From Rubritalea marina DSM 17716 (lineage in GTDB: Bacteria > Verrucomicrobiota > Verrucomicrobiia > Verrucomicrobiales > Akkermansiaceae): 64,000 nt of DNA. Shown here piece after piece: positions 9,112 through 17,242 of this stretch; position 1 is the first letter of the stretch; the number at the start of each line of letters is the position of its first letter. The translations under genes and the position numbers were made by a program. The stretch covers positions 62,001-126,000 of the forward strand of contig NZ_KB899247.1 of the NCBI RefSeq assembly GCF_000378105.1, in the 5' to 3' direction. The notes under the pieces are model-generated. The model was given only the letters and a program-made list of their open reading frames with translations, was not told where the DNA came from and searched no databases.

Positions 9112-9144
9112 ACCAACCTCGCTTGATGTGAGGTTGGTTTTTTT
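9112..9144 (+). terminator. Intrinsic terminator of the glucosylglycerate operon
   Basis: A perfect 9-bp stem (9112-9120 with 9130-9138), 9-nt loop, then a run of seven T. It lies 29 bp after the stop of the fusion gene and closes the two-gene operon. Confidence 0.9.
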
Positions 9145-9248
9145 ATTCATGAGAAAGACGGACTCGATGTGATGCAATGATAGTGGATTTAGGGTGGATT
9201 CTGTTATTTATTGTGTTTAGAGTTTTCTAAAGTTTTATTCACATCCTT

Positions 9249-10004
9249 ATGTTGCCATTTCGATCTACTTTCCCTGGCTTGATAACGTCTTTATTCATGG
9301 TGGGTTCTCAGTTGTGTGCTGATGAGCCTGACACGATCAAACCTGTGGGTTATGAGCTAAGCGGCAGTTCCTTTGAAGGTGAGGCGGTATTGGCGTGGGA
9401 TAGCCATTATTGGTCTGAAGGCCGAGACGCCTTAGACGGCGATTCACTAGCCATGGCTGAGTTTGCTTTGGGCTGGAATCATTTGTTCACTGGAATTTGG
9501 TACGGATGGTCTCCTGATAGTGACTACGATGAATTGCAGCTTAGCCTTGGTTATGCCGGAGAGTATGAACAATTAGAGTATTATTTTGCATACACGCGTT
9601 TCCAATTTCCCTTCGCCTCAGAGTCAGACAATGAACTTGGGCTTGGGCTAGCTCTTGTAGATTTGCCTCTGGAGCTAACTGTAGCAGCAGATGCGTATTA
9701 CTCGTTTTTAGCCGAAGGTAGCTTCATTGAGTTGGCTGTTGAGAAAGATATTGAGTTGGGAGAAAAGGTCGCAGGGAATATAGCCGCGTTTATGGGGGTG
9801 AACCAGGGGTATATTCCTGAAGGACATGATGGTGCAAACCATCTAGCTCTGCGTGCGACTGTGGAGTACGACCTCAGGGATGGCTGGGCGGTGTTTGGCC
9901 ATGTGACTTCAAACTGGCAAGTTGGGCGCAACGAAGACTTAGATGGTGACGCCTTATTGAAGGATTTTGTACACGGTGGTGTCGGAGTCCGCTGGGGTTT
10001 TTGA
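9249..10004 (+). CDS. Predicted outer-membrane beta-barrel protein
   Basis: A 251-residue exported protein, not assigned to a named family. The signal peptide covers about residues 1-24 (ends QLCADE). The mature part is a succession of alternating hydrophobic/polar strands with aromatic girdles (WYGWSPDSDYDELQLSLGYAG, YYFAYTRF, GWAVFGHVTSNW) and ends with a phenylalanine (GVRWGF), as is usual for outer-membrane barrels. About eight to ten strands seem possible. It has its own upstream gap after the operon terminator. A small porin-like or adhesion role is possible, but nothing in sequence decides it. Confidence 0.65.
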   Translation: MLPFRSTFPGLITSLFMVGSQLCADEPDTIKPVGYELSGSSFEGEAVLAWDSHYWSEGRDALDGDSLAMAEFALGWNHLFTGIWYGWSPDSDYDELQLSLGYAGEYEQLEYYFAYTRFQFPFASESDNELGLGLALVDLPLELTVAADAYYSFLAEGSFIELAVEKDIELGEKVAGNIAAFMGVNQGYIPEGHDGANHLALRATVEYDLRDGWAVFGHVTSNWQVGRNEDLDGDALLKDFVHGGVGVRWGF

Positions 10005-10055
10005 GTTGCGAACCTGGTTCTACTTGGCTAGTTCTTGGCTTCAAAATTGACAGCT

Positions 10056-10514
10056 ATGGCTGAATGTATCCAATGTAGTTTTCCGATGGGAGACGCTTCT
10101 CAGTGCCCGAAGTGCGGCACACCACGTGAGGTTCAAGGACGGGGAGCAATCCACGAGATTGATGTTGCTCACCATGGAGAGACCTGGGATCAGGCTGAAC
10201 AGTTTATTATTCTGGGTTTACGCACAGCGATTGAAATGCGCTGTAAGGCGTTGCGGGTGATTCATGGTTATGGTGCAAGCTCTGGGGTTTCGGTGATTGC
10301 GCCGCGTGCCATTTCTCTCATGCGTCATCTAGCGGAGACTCATGATGCGCGCTTTGCCAAGGATCAATCAAATCCTGGGGTGAGTTTGATCTGGCTGAAT
10401 AAGGGACGTAGTAAAAAGTTGGCGAATGAAGTGTATTTTAAGCATGAATCACTCAGTAGCTCAAAATCACCCAGTGAGAATTGGTTTGATTTAGCCCAGC
10501 AGAAAAAGCACTAG
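10056..10514 (+). CDS. Smr-domain protein with N-terminal zinc ribbon
   Basis: A 152-residue protein. Residues 4-20 form a four-cysteine zinc ribbon (CIQCSFP, then CPKCGTP). From about residue 30 an Smr domain follows, with IDVAHHGETWDQAEQFI and the glycine-rich VIHGYGASSG loop. Smr domains are found in MutS2 and in small proteins that nick DNA or cut RNA. The usual first motif (LDLHG) is altered to IDVAHHG. The ATG at 10056 starts right before the zinc ribbon; a TTG 21 bp upstream in frame is less likely. It converges with the next gene with only 3 bp between stops. Confidence 0.8.
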   Translation: MAECIQCSFPMGDASQCPKCGTPREVQGRGAIHEIDVAHHGETWDQAEQFIILGLRTAIEMRCKALRVIHGYGASSGVSVIAPRAISLMRHLAETHDARFAKDQSNPGVSLIWLNKGRSKKLANEVYFKHESLSSSKSPSENWFDLAQQKKH

Positions 10515-10517
10515 ATG

Positions 10518-10781
10518 TTAAGGCTTTTTCGGAGGAGTGCGATGCTGTCCAAAGTATTTCTCGCTGCGGTAGCGTAGCCAGACTCTGAGCACCTGCGGGA
10601 CTCTCTCTTTCTCTTCTGCGCTGAGCGTTTCATAGAGAGCGATAGCGCGATCTCTTTCTCTGCGGCAGGCTTTATTGTTGTGTGCGTCCCAATGCGCGCG
10701 AGCCAAGCGAATTCTGCGGTTCACCTCCTTAATGAGCGCTTTACCAACGAGAATTGTATGTTTTTTCTTCTTTGCTGGCAC
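10518..10781 (-). CDS. Small basic helical protein, unknown function
   Basis: No family recognised. The frame continues upstream to 10904 but would then overlap the thioredoxin gene and run through its terminator, so a start inside or after the terminator is likelier. The GTG at 10781 gives 87 residues and the GTG at 10799 gives 93; there is no ATG and no clear ribosome-binding site. The protein begins PAKKKKHT and is rich in Arg, Lys and Glu with helical periodicity (VNRRIRLARAHWDAH, RERDRAIALYETLSAEEKERV), ending in a proline-rich basic tail. The strong charge patterning suggests a real gene, possibly nucleic-acid or ribosome associated (inference only). Confidence 0.5.
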   Translation of the reverse strand: MPAKKKKHTILVGKALIKEVNRRIRLARAHWDAHNNKACRRERDRAIALYETLSAEEKERVPQVLRVWLRYRSEKYFGQHRTPPKKP

Positions 10782-10787
10782 AATGTA

Positions 10788-10826
10788 AATAAAAAGCACG
10801 CCTAGACATTCGTCAATAGGCGTGCT
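10788..10826 (-). terminator. Intrinsic terminator of the TlpA-like gene
   Basis: A perfect 10-bp stem (10795-10804 with 10817-10826) with a 12-nt loop, followed on the minus strand by T-rich sequence (A-run 10788-10795). It lies 29 bp past the stop of the thioredoxin gene. Confidence 0.85.
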
Positions 10827-10854
10827 CTGAGAATTCTGGCATAGGCCGCAGTTG

Positions 10855-12012
10855 CTATTGTCCCAGCTGTTTGCTGAGTTCCATGAAGCTTGGGAACTTA
10901 CCACCTGAAAGTGCTTCTTTGGCGAGTGGAAGTATGGTGCCGAGTTGTTGTTTCATTTGTGGGTGCTCGACTTCAGCGAGTAACGCGATCGTTGCGTCGA
11001 TTTGTTTTTGTGCCGTTTCGAGGTTACCTGCAAGGTAGTTGAGTCTAGAACTAACAAGTGTGAGGTGTAGTTTTTCTTCGAGGCTTTCAGCATCTTCTGG
11101 GAGCTTAAGGTCTTTAAGTGCGAGTGCAGCGTAGGGTTTGGCGTCCTCACTGTCAGGCATCATTAGTGCGGAGCTTTGGTCGAGCTCTGAGACATTGAGT
11201 TTAGGGTCATTTAGTTTTACTATCTCACTGCGTAAGTCCGTTAGGGCCTTCCAGTCTCCCTTTTGTGAAATCGCCGTGATCTTGAGTTGCAGCTTAGCTG
11301 GGTTTGAGTCCTCTAAGGAATCAGCGATGGCTAGAACACCATCCCAATCTTCTTTTTGGAAGAGTGGCATGACTTCAGCGCGAAGTTCTTCCGCTGCTTT
11401 CTGTTGCGCTTGCAACTCAGATTCTGCCTTCTTTGGGTCGTATGAGCCATCGAGCATGGATTCAATCATCGCATGGTTGATGCCTCCTGGGTGACCCTTG
11501 AAAATAATTTTCCCATCTTTCATAATCAAGGCGTGGGGGATTCCTTGAACTCCTGCTGGCTTGAGCCACGTGCTGGCAAAGTCACTATTGCTGCCGCCTG
11601 AGAAGGCAACACGGTAGGACATTTTATCACCTTGGTCTGCTAGAAACTTTTTTGGAGTATTGATATCGTCCTCCCAGACGTTCATTCCAACGATTACGAG
11701 TCCTTTGTCTGCATACTTTTGGTGTAGTTCGTTGACGTGAGGGATAATTTGTACACATGGACCACACCAGGTAGCCCAGAGTTCCAGCATGTAGACTTTG
11801 CCAGCCTCATCAAATGTTGCTACCGGGTCTCCTTGAAGCCAGGTGATGCCTTTCAGCTCGGGTACTTGAGATCCAACATCCAGACTGGCAACTTTCTGCT
11901 TGGCTTCTTTTTTGTCAGTATCCTGTGCTGATGCTTCAGGTGTGAGAGTGGTAGCAGTGGTTAAAATACCGGCTGCAAATAGGGTGCCCATGCGAGCTAA
12001 TTGCAATTTCAT
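10855..12012 (-). CDS. TlpA-like periplasmic thioredoxin with long helical C-terminal region
   Basis: A 385-residue exported protein. Residues 1-30 are a signal peptide (ASAQ at the cleavage region). Residues about 45-185 form a TlpA/ResA thioredoxin fold with the redox motif WATWCGPC (C83, C86) and the cis-proline region GIPHALIMKDGKI. After that, about 190 residues are alpha-helical and acidic, with TPR-like periodicity, and no family is recognised for them. TlpA-type proteins reduce disulfides in apo-proteins such as cytochrome c. The C-terminal extension may be a protein-binding arm (inference). It is transcribed alone with its own terminator. Confidence 0.88.
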   Translation of the reverse strand: MKLQLARMGTLFAAGILTTATTLTPEASAQDTDKKEAKQKVASLDVGSQVPELKGITWLQGDPVATFDEAGKVYMLELWATWCGPCVQIIPHVNELHQKYADKGLVIVGMNVWEDDINTPKKFLADQGDKMSYRVAFSGGSNSDFASTWLKPAGVQGIPHALIMKDGKIIFKGHPGGINHAMIESMLDGSYDPKKAESELQAQQKAAEELRAEVMPLFQKEDWDGVLAIADSLEDSNPAKLQLKITAISQKGDWKALTDLRSEIVKLNDPKLNVSELDQSSALMMPDSEDAKPYAALALKDLKLPEDAESLEEKLHLTLVSSRLNYLAGNLETAQKQIDATIALLAEVEHPQMKQQLGTILPLAKEALSGGKFPSFMELSKQLGQ

Positions 12013-12086
12013 AGGCTACTAACTTGTACCTGCTAACAAACATCTGCAACTTCTTTTTTGTACCATCATGAAGATGTTTTGGTGTG

Positions 12087-12689
12087 TTAGAATGTGGCTT
12101 CGAGTGCTTGTCCAATAAAGTTTAGGATGTCTTTCTTTCCTTGTGCTTTGGTAGCGGAAGTTACGTAAGTTCTGGGAAGTCCATCACACCATTCGCTCAT
12201 GGCATCATGGAAGGCATCGATGTTGCGTTGGACTGCACCGGGCTTCATTTTATCAGCTTTAGTGAAGAGCAGTACGAAAGGTATTTCAGACTCCATCAAC
12301 CACCGTGTGAATTCGAGGTCAAGCGTCTGCGGGCTGAGTCGTGAATCTACCAAAATGAAGACGCAGGTAAGCTTTTCACGATTTAGGAGGTAGTCGGATA
12401 CGAACTCATTGAAGCGATTGCGCTTTTGTCCGGATACTTTGGCATAACCATAGCCAGGAAGATCTACCAAACTCCACTTATCATTGATGGTGAAAAAATT
12501 GATCAATTGCGTTCTCCCGGGTGTTTTTGAGACATCAGCGAGTGGTTTGCGTTGATTGGTCAACATGTTGATCAATGAAGACTTACCGACATTAGAGCGA
12601 CCGATAAATGCAAATTCTCTAAGCTCAGAATCTGGGCAAGATTCGAGGTCAGGAGCACTGGTGTTGAAAACCGCTTTGTGTATTTGCAT
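12087..12689 (-). CDS. engB: Ribosome-biogenesis GTPase EngB (YihA/YsxC)
   Basis: A 200-residue TrmE-Era-type GTPase needed for assembly of the large ribosomal subunit. G1 is GRSNVGKSS (residues 30-38), G2 lies in KTPGRTQLINFF, G3 is DLPGYG, and G4 is TKAD. The open frame extends upstream to 12830, but the family N-terminus (MQIHKAVFNTSAPD) begins at 12689 and the length of 200 matches EngB, so this ATG is used. The gene follows the CobW-type gene on the same strand after 79 bp. Confidence 0.95.
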   Translation of the reverse strand: MQIHKAVFNTSAPDLESCPDSELREFAFIGRSNVGKSSLINMLTNQRKPLADVSKTPGRTQLINFFTINDKWSLVDLPGYGYAKVSGQKRNRFNEFVSDYLLNREKLTCVFILVDSRLSPQTLDLEFTRWLMESEIPFVLLFTKADKMKPGAVQRNIDAFHDAMSEWCDGLPRTYVTSATKAQGKKDILNFIGQALEATF

Positions 12690-12768
12690 GGGGGGAGTGT
12701 GAGCTTGTATCGCTGTGCTGTGAAGCGGAAATTGGCAGCCTTCGGGAAATTTGAAGAAACTCAGAAGG

Positions 12769-13767
12769 TTACAGGACGAGTTCGCATGCATCACCCACCA
12801 TTGACCTAGCAGACTGGGCGAGTGCTTCAAGGTCTAGGTCCGGACCAATGAGTACCGCAGAGCTGGGGACCTTGTAGCGCATCGAGACGGTGTAAGGTTT
12901 GGGGGGCATTTGCATGCCGATCCTTTCATAGAGTAGTCGTCTATCACCAGGCTGCGTGGGAGTGATCAGAGCCTTGGCGCGCATGACTGATTCAGGGAGG
13001 CTCTTGAACCAAGCTTCGATCAATTTTGGATCGATGGGTTCAGGTAACCGGAATTGGCAGGCTGTAAACTCGTGGGCTAGTTGATGATCTGGGCGATGCT
13101 TTGCTTTCGCTGTGGATGCTGCGTCTGGACTCGAAGCCATGCAGCGTTTCTTGCGGCTGGCCATCTCAATGACCGATTGACTGAAATGTTTGAAATCAAT
13201 TTCTTCGGCACTTGGGTTGCGTTCCTGTACTTTAGCTCTAACTTTTGCGAGGCGAGCATCATCTACTGCATCGTGATGGGAAATGAAGTAATGGCTGGCG
13301 GTTTCCAGCTGAATGAGCTCGAGCCGGTTGTGGTGAGACCGTCTGCCGTAACTACGGGCGTCTATCACACAGACGTGCCAGCGTGGATGAAGCTTGAAGC
13401 GATCTTCCAAAAGTGTGAGTGACTCAAGAATCGGCAAAGGGTCAGCCGTTCCGTTGAGTTCGACGAGTAGAATGTCATGATCTGAGTTCGCCACCTCGAC
13501 TACCATGTCATTGAGGAACTCCATTCCTTCACAGCAGGCGCAAGAGGCTGCGAGTGCCTTGACGGAAGAGCTATGGTCTCTCAGGGTTTCGCTATCGATT
13601 TCGGCATTTGAGTAATCATTGAGAATGACGTCTGCTTCAATCTTGGCTTCGACAAGCGACTTCAGAGTATTGCGAAGGAAGGTGGTTTTACCTGCACCAA
13701 GGAATCCTGAGATCAGGACGCAGGGACGCATCTTAATCATCTTAGCAAGTTGTTTCATCGCCAACAT
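12769..13767 (-). CDS. CobW/ZNG-family GTP-binding metal chaperone
   Basis: A 332-residue G3E GTPase of the COG0523 (CobW) family, linked to insertion or distribution of zinc, cobalt or other metals. The P-loop is GFLGAGKTT (residues 21-29) and the metal-binding CxCC is SCACCEG (C76, C78, C79). The usual NKxD guanine-specificity motif reads SHHD here, an unusual change. The C-terminal domain has a short His-poor tail. ATG codons at 13767, 13758 and 13740 are possible starts; the first is used. The MerC gene ends only 6 bp upstream, so the two form an operon. A zinc-responsive promoter would be expected, but no confident Zur box is seen. Confidence 0.85.
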   Translation of the reverse strand: MLAMKQLAKMIKMRPCVLISGFLGAGKTTFLRNTLKSLVEAKIEADVILNDYSNAEIDSETLRDHSSSVKALAASCACCEGMEFLNDMVVEVANSDHDILLVELNGTADPLPILESLTLLEDRFKLHPRWHVCVIDARSYGRRSHHNRLELIQLETASHYFISHHDAVDDARLAKVRAKVQERNPSAEEIDFKHFSQSVIEMASRKKRCMASSPDAASTAKAKHRPDHQLAHEFTACQFRLPEPIDPKLIEAWFKSLPESVMRAKALITPTQPGDRRLLYERIGMQMPPKPYTVSMRYKVPSSAVLIGPDLDLEALAQSARSMVGDACELVL

Positions 13768-13773
13768 GGATCA

Positions 13774-14325
13774 TTATGTTGATGCTTTTGTGTTGCAACA
13801 CTTGCAGGCGCAGAGATTGCCAATATGTGTTGCGATTAAAGCAATGCCTCCCAGTGTGGTAATGATGCTGGCGAGAGGGATCGCTAGAGTTTTGATATTG
13901 CTGTCATCCACATGCATTGATGGGCAGCATTGGTCCACACATGCTGAGATTTCTGCTGGCACATAGCCTAAGTGGACAGTGAATGCTTCCGTGAGTGCTA
14001 GACTCAATCCTGGAATACTGGACTCAAAGTATGGGGCTAGTGCACCAAGAATGATGAGAGTGACCCCGATGACGCTAGTTGCAACAACCCATTTACGCCC
14101 GTGCTTGTTGAAGTTTTTAATGGTCATTGAGAGCACCAGAGGGATGACGATCAGAGCCATTCCCCAATGGGATGCCGGGTGAGACCAAATCTTACCAAAG
14201 TGAGGCATTGCGATCAGCAGAACAGGGGTGAGGGCACAGTGAATCGCACACAGTACTGAGGCAAAAGCCCCCCAGTGATCACCGTTCCAGTGTTTTGACT
14301 TCGTTGTTGCTACCAGCTCGCTCAC
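13774..14325 (-). CDS. MerC-domain membrane protein
   Basis: About 183 residues, with four to five membrane segments and the MerC opening WGAFASVLCAIHCALTPVLL, whose cysteine and histidine sit in the first membrane helix. The C-terminus has a cysteine-rich end (LCACKCCN). MerC proteins carry Hg(II) inward in mercury operons, but MerC-domain relatives next to CobW genes are usually tied to zinc or other metal supply. There is no ATG near the start: GTG at 14325 is used, and a TTG at 14346 is the alternative. A short inverted repeat (TTGCA at 14330-14334, TGCAA at 14342-14346) lies just upstream and could be an operator, weakly supported. Confidence 0.8.
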   Translation of the reverse strand: MSELVATTKSKHWNGDHWGAFASVLCAIHCALTPVLLIAMPHFGKIWSHPASHWGMALIVIPLVLSMTIKNFNKHGRKWVVATSVIGVTLIILGALAPYFESSIPGLSLALTEAFTVHLGYVPAEISACVDQCCPSMHVDDSNIKTLAIPLASIITTLGGIALIATHIGNLCACKCCNTKAST

Positions 14326-14395
14326 AATGTTGCAATTAACCTGCAAGCATCAGCATCGCAAGTGTAAATGCATAATTGTTGCGTTTATCTTCGTG

Positions 14396-15118
14396 CTAAT
14401 TTGCAAAGCCTTTGTGTCGAATGGTCATCACACGATTGTAGCCGTCCACCAGTGTGTAATCGGACTCTTCAATGAGTACTTCATACCCTTCAGTGATGAA
14501 GTTGAGCAAGACACCTTCGATATAGGGTGAGACGTTCAGCATTAATGTGGTGAGGGGGAAAATTCTGACTTCTCGGGCCACGCGTAGCATTTCATTGATG
14601 GCGTCGATATGGAATTGGAAGCTGAGTTGGTCTGAGTAAAAGAACAAAAAGTGAGAGCACACAGCGATATCGAACTGCGCAGTATTCACTGGTAGTTGAG
14701 GGAGTTCTCCCACCTTGTAACGATCAGTCGAGCTTGGAAGCTTAAAGTCATCTACAAATGAACGAGTGGCACACGTGCGCCTAGTTTGCATGAGCCCTGG
14801 GGCTGGCTGAAAGGACCAGTCCCAATCCTGAGGGTTGGGAGTGAGTCGCTGTCTTACTGGGTCGAATGAGGATTGAAACTGGGATTCAATTTCTTCGCCA
14901 GTGTAGGCGTAGATAGGATCTATTGAGGTGACTTGGCCGCCTGCTGCTGTCAGTTCGGCATTGAAGCTAGATGGGCCATCGGCGACACCCAAAAGTTTCT
15001 TATTGAGGTCGTCCTCAGTCAGTTTGAACATTCGCTGGTATTGCCCAAGTGAGTGCCCGAGAGGAACTACTTGTTCTAATTGTGTGTGCATGGGTGGGAG
15101 GTGGGTTTGTTTGTGCAT
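14396..15118 (-). CDS. SAM-dependent methyltransferase-like protein
   Basis: A 240-residue cytoplasmic protein with a degenerate class I methyltransferase fold. Motif I reads LGVADGPSSFNAELTAAGG, followed by an acidic VTSIDPIY; the middle has FDIAVCSHFLFFYSD, and motif VI-like REVRIFPLTTL comes later. Proteins of this type are annotated as SAM-dependent methyltransferases in many bacteria, but the substrate is unknown. Both an ATG at 15118 and one at 15091 are possible; the first is given. It is followed downstream by MerC and preceded by the GrpB gene on the same strand; 18 bp separates it from GrpB. Confidence 0.7.
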   Translation of the reverse strand: MHKQTHLPPMHTQLEQVVPLGHSLGQYQRMFKLTEDDLNKKLLGVADGPSSFNAELTAAGGQVTSIDPIYAYTGEEIESQFQSSFDPVRQRLTPNPQDWDWSFQPAPGLMQTRRTCATRSFVDDFKLPSSTDRYKVGELPQLPVNTAQFDIAVCSHFLFFYSDQLSFQFHIDAINEMLRVAREVRIFPLTTLMLNVSPYIEGVLLNFITEGYEVLIEESDYTLVDGYNRVMTIRHKGFAN

Positions 15119-15136
15119 GGGAGGAGTGAAGAGGTG

Positions 15137-15646
15137 TCAGGATTGGTACCACTTCAGCGCCAATTTTTCATGGTGCTGGATGAAGTCATGTTTCCCGCCA
15201 CCATAATGCTCGTTGCTTCGAGTGTTCTTGTGCGTGGCCCTCGTTTTAATGCTTTTGTATGAATCACGCACTTTGGGGTGCTGGCGTAAGTAGTCGCGAA
15301 ACGCGATGTTTTTGACGATCTGAGGGTTTCCTGATTGGAAGGCGTGAATATGAATGCTCAAACTTTTTCCGATCTTGCGGTAGTAGCGCCTACCTTGGAC
15401 TCCGAATTCTCCGAGGGCCTCGTAGCCGAGTGCACTGAAGTCTTTGTGATGGAGCTCGAGCAATTCTAGGGCACGAACTTCTAATAAAATGTCGATGACC
15501 GGTTTGGCTGTGATGCCGGGAACAGCTGTGCTGCCGATGTGATGAATCGCGTCGAGTCCGAGTATATCTAGATCGATGAGACGTTGCTTTTCGCTTGCGA
15601 AAGCATGTGTCCAAGCTGGGTCGTAAGGGAGGGCTTTAATGTGCAT
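15137..15646 (-). CDS. GrpB-family (UPF0157) nucleotidyltransferase-like protein
   Basis: A 169-residue protein with the GrpB signature: YDPAWTHAFASEK at the N-terminus, HHIGSTAVPGITAKPVIDIL in the centre (the IGSTAVPG and PVIDIL elements correspond to a nucleotidyltransferase-like core) and RDYLRQHP near the C-terminus. The family is a minimal nucleotidyltransferase fold sometimes fused to CoaE; its reaction is not settled. The ATG at 15646 is preferred over an in-frame TTG at 15661. It probably heads a short operon with the methyltransferase-like gene. Confidence 0.88.
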   Translation of the reverse strand: MHIKALPYDPAWTHAFASEKQRLIDLDILGLDAIHHIGSTAVPGITAKPVIDILLEVRALELLELHHKDFSALGYEALGEFGVQGRRYYRKIGKSLSIHIHAFQSGNPQIVKNIAFRDYLRQHPKVRDSYKSIKTRATHKNTRSNEHYGGGKHDFIQHHEKLALKWYQS

Positions 15647-15926
15647 GGGAGGTTCAAACAATTGATAACGTGTACTATGCAGAAAATTGATTTAAAAATC
15701 AAGAATGTAAGTTATTTAATCACATATCAATCTGCTAGATTTTGGTTCAAACGTTGGTTTATCAAGGATTTACTCCGAAATGAATTAAGTAATAAGATAG
15801 TCAATGAGGCTTATATTTATTGAAAATGAGCCTATTTCTAGGGGCACGGCTGATCACACAGAGGGACCAGCTGGGAGGTGATGCGCACTACCGTCAATGG
15901 GGGTGACTGAGCTTGAACTAATCTTG
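15647..15926. other. A+T-rich intergenic region
   Basis: About 280 bp between the divergent start of the GrpB gene and the stop of the YhaM-like gene. The first half is clearly more A+T-rich than its surroundings. It contains an open frame on the plus strand (ATG 15677 to stop 15823, 48 residues, basic and aromatic: ARFWFKRWFIKDLL). The frame has no ribosome-binding site and no recognised relatives, so it is not called as a gene. The rest holds no evident feature. Confidence 0.4.
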
Positions 15927-17177
15927 TTAGAACAGTAGTCCGTCGAAGGGCTTGTGGTTGAGGTCATCTTCATCTAGGTCCTCATCCTCAGGGGCGTGAC
16001 CAGAAGCTGCGTCATTGATTGGTGTAGGTTGCTGAGCGATCGGGGCTGGATCGGCTTCGATCGTGTGGGCGTGTTCAGGAGCTGTTGCGTCGTTGGTATT
16101 GTCCTCGAGAGGGGGGGATACAGCTGAATCATTTGTGTCGCTTGCCTGATTCTGGTTATGAGGGAACTGCGCCAGAGGTTGCACAAGATTGGCAGGAAGA
16201 GGGAATTGCTTCTGTTGGATATTGGGAGCTAGTTCGGGGGCAACTTCGTAGGCTTGTTTGAACATTTCAAATTTGGCATCGATGTTGTCGATGTGGTGCA
16301 GCACGATAGCCTCTGGGGTTCGAGGTAGTGTGGGGCTACCAAATTCATAGGTGCCGTGGTGGCTAGCGATGAGGTGAAGTAAGTGGATGCGAACTTCTGA
16401 GTTAAGCGGGTAGAGTTCACTCCATTGTGCTGCATGCTGTTGTTCAAGGTCAGTCCAAAGCCTGCTGGCTAAGTCAATCCCCAAGGGAATGTGGCCGAGC
16501 ATCTCACCTTGAAGATCGTAGGGTTGAGCAAAGCCGTTTTCGGGGTAGGTATTTTCCCACATTTTTCCGCAGTCATGAAAAAGAATGCCTGTGATCAGGA
16601 GGTCGAGGTTGAGGTCTTGGTAGACCGTGGAGAGAGCCTGAGCGCTGCGCATCATTTGCGCGACGTGCTCGACTAGCCCCCCACGACGGGCGTGGTGGTT
16701 TTTACGAGCTGCAGCGGTGCGGCGGAATTGGACTGCATAACGCTCGATGAATTGTTGGGTGAGAGCATGTAATCGAGGATCGGCAATGGCGTCACAGAAT
16801 GCTACGATGGCATCCCAGTCAACTTGCTGGCGGAGACTTGTTTCTGGGTCGCCTGTGAGTAGGTCGGCCGTCTCGCTATCATTGAGTGGCCGAAAATCCC
16901 ACCGTTGCGCATCCAATCCGTATTGATTCTGTGTCCAGTCACCAGACAGGCGCAGAAAGGATTCGGCAGGGAGGTCTTGAGCACTATGGAATTGTGGAAG
17001 GTTTTCCCAGATTTTGAGGGTGAATTGGTCTGTGGCATCAGCGAGTGTGATCTCCAAATATGGCTTACCCGATTTGGTGGTCTTAGTCACACAAGATTGA
17101 AGCTGCGCATCCACACTAGCCGCAATGGGGGAGTCGCCAGCGTTTTGTTTGAGTTGGGTAATGGTAAGTAAGTCCAC
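15927..17177 (-). CDS. YhaM-like 3'-5' exoribonuclease (OB fold + HD domain)
   Basis: A 416-residue protein. Residues 1-115 form an OB-fold nucleic-acid-binding domain (KSGKPYLEITLADATDQF, then LKIW). Residues about 140-300 form an HD phosphohydrolase domain, with GGLVEHV, the metal-binding FHDCGK, and IASHHGTYEFGSP. This pairing defines YhaM/CBF1-type exoribonucleases, which trim RNA or DNA 3' ends. The last about 85 residues are a Pro/Ala/Asp-rich, acidic low-complexity tail ending KPFDGLLF. The start is a GTG at 17177, giving MDLLTITQL; no in-frame ATG competes. Confidence 0.85.
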   Translation of the reverse strand: MDLLTITQLKQNAGDSPIAASVDAQLQSCVTKTTKSGKPYLEITLADATDQFTLKIWENLPQFHSAQDLPAESFLRLSGDWTQNQYGLDAQRWDFRPLNDSETADLLTGDPETSLRQQVDWDAIVAFCDAIADPRLHALTQQFIERYAVQFRRTAAARKNHHARRGGLVEHVAQMMRSAQALSTVYQDLNLDLLITGILFHDCGKMWENTYPENGFAQPYDLQGEMLGHIPLGIDLASRLWTDLEQQHAAQWSELYPLNSEVRIHLLHLIASHHGTYEFGSPTLPRTPEAIVLHHIDNIDAKFEMFKQAYEVAPELAPNIQQKQFPLPANLVQPLAQFPHNQNQASDTNDSAVSPPLEDNTNDATAPEHAHTIEADPAPIAQQPTPINDAASGHAPEDEDLDEDDLNHKPFDGLLF

Positions 17178-17242
17178 AGCTGCATTGTAGCCATGAAACC
17201 CCTATTGGCGGCAACCCAAACTTGTTCTCTAGCCTCGTTTTT

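Noticed and set aside
14330-14346. TTGCA/TGCAA inverted repeat before the MerC gene as a Zur box
   Set aside because: Only 5-bp arms, common by chance, and it does not fit a known zinc-operator pattern; kept only as a remark in the MerC entry.
15677-15823. 48-residue basic open frame in the A+T-rich spacer
   Set aside because: No ribosome-binding site, no relatives known and A+T-rich sequence produces such frames by chance.
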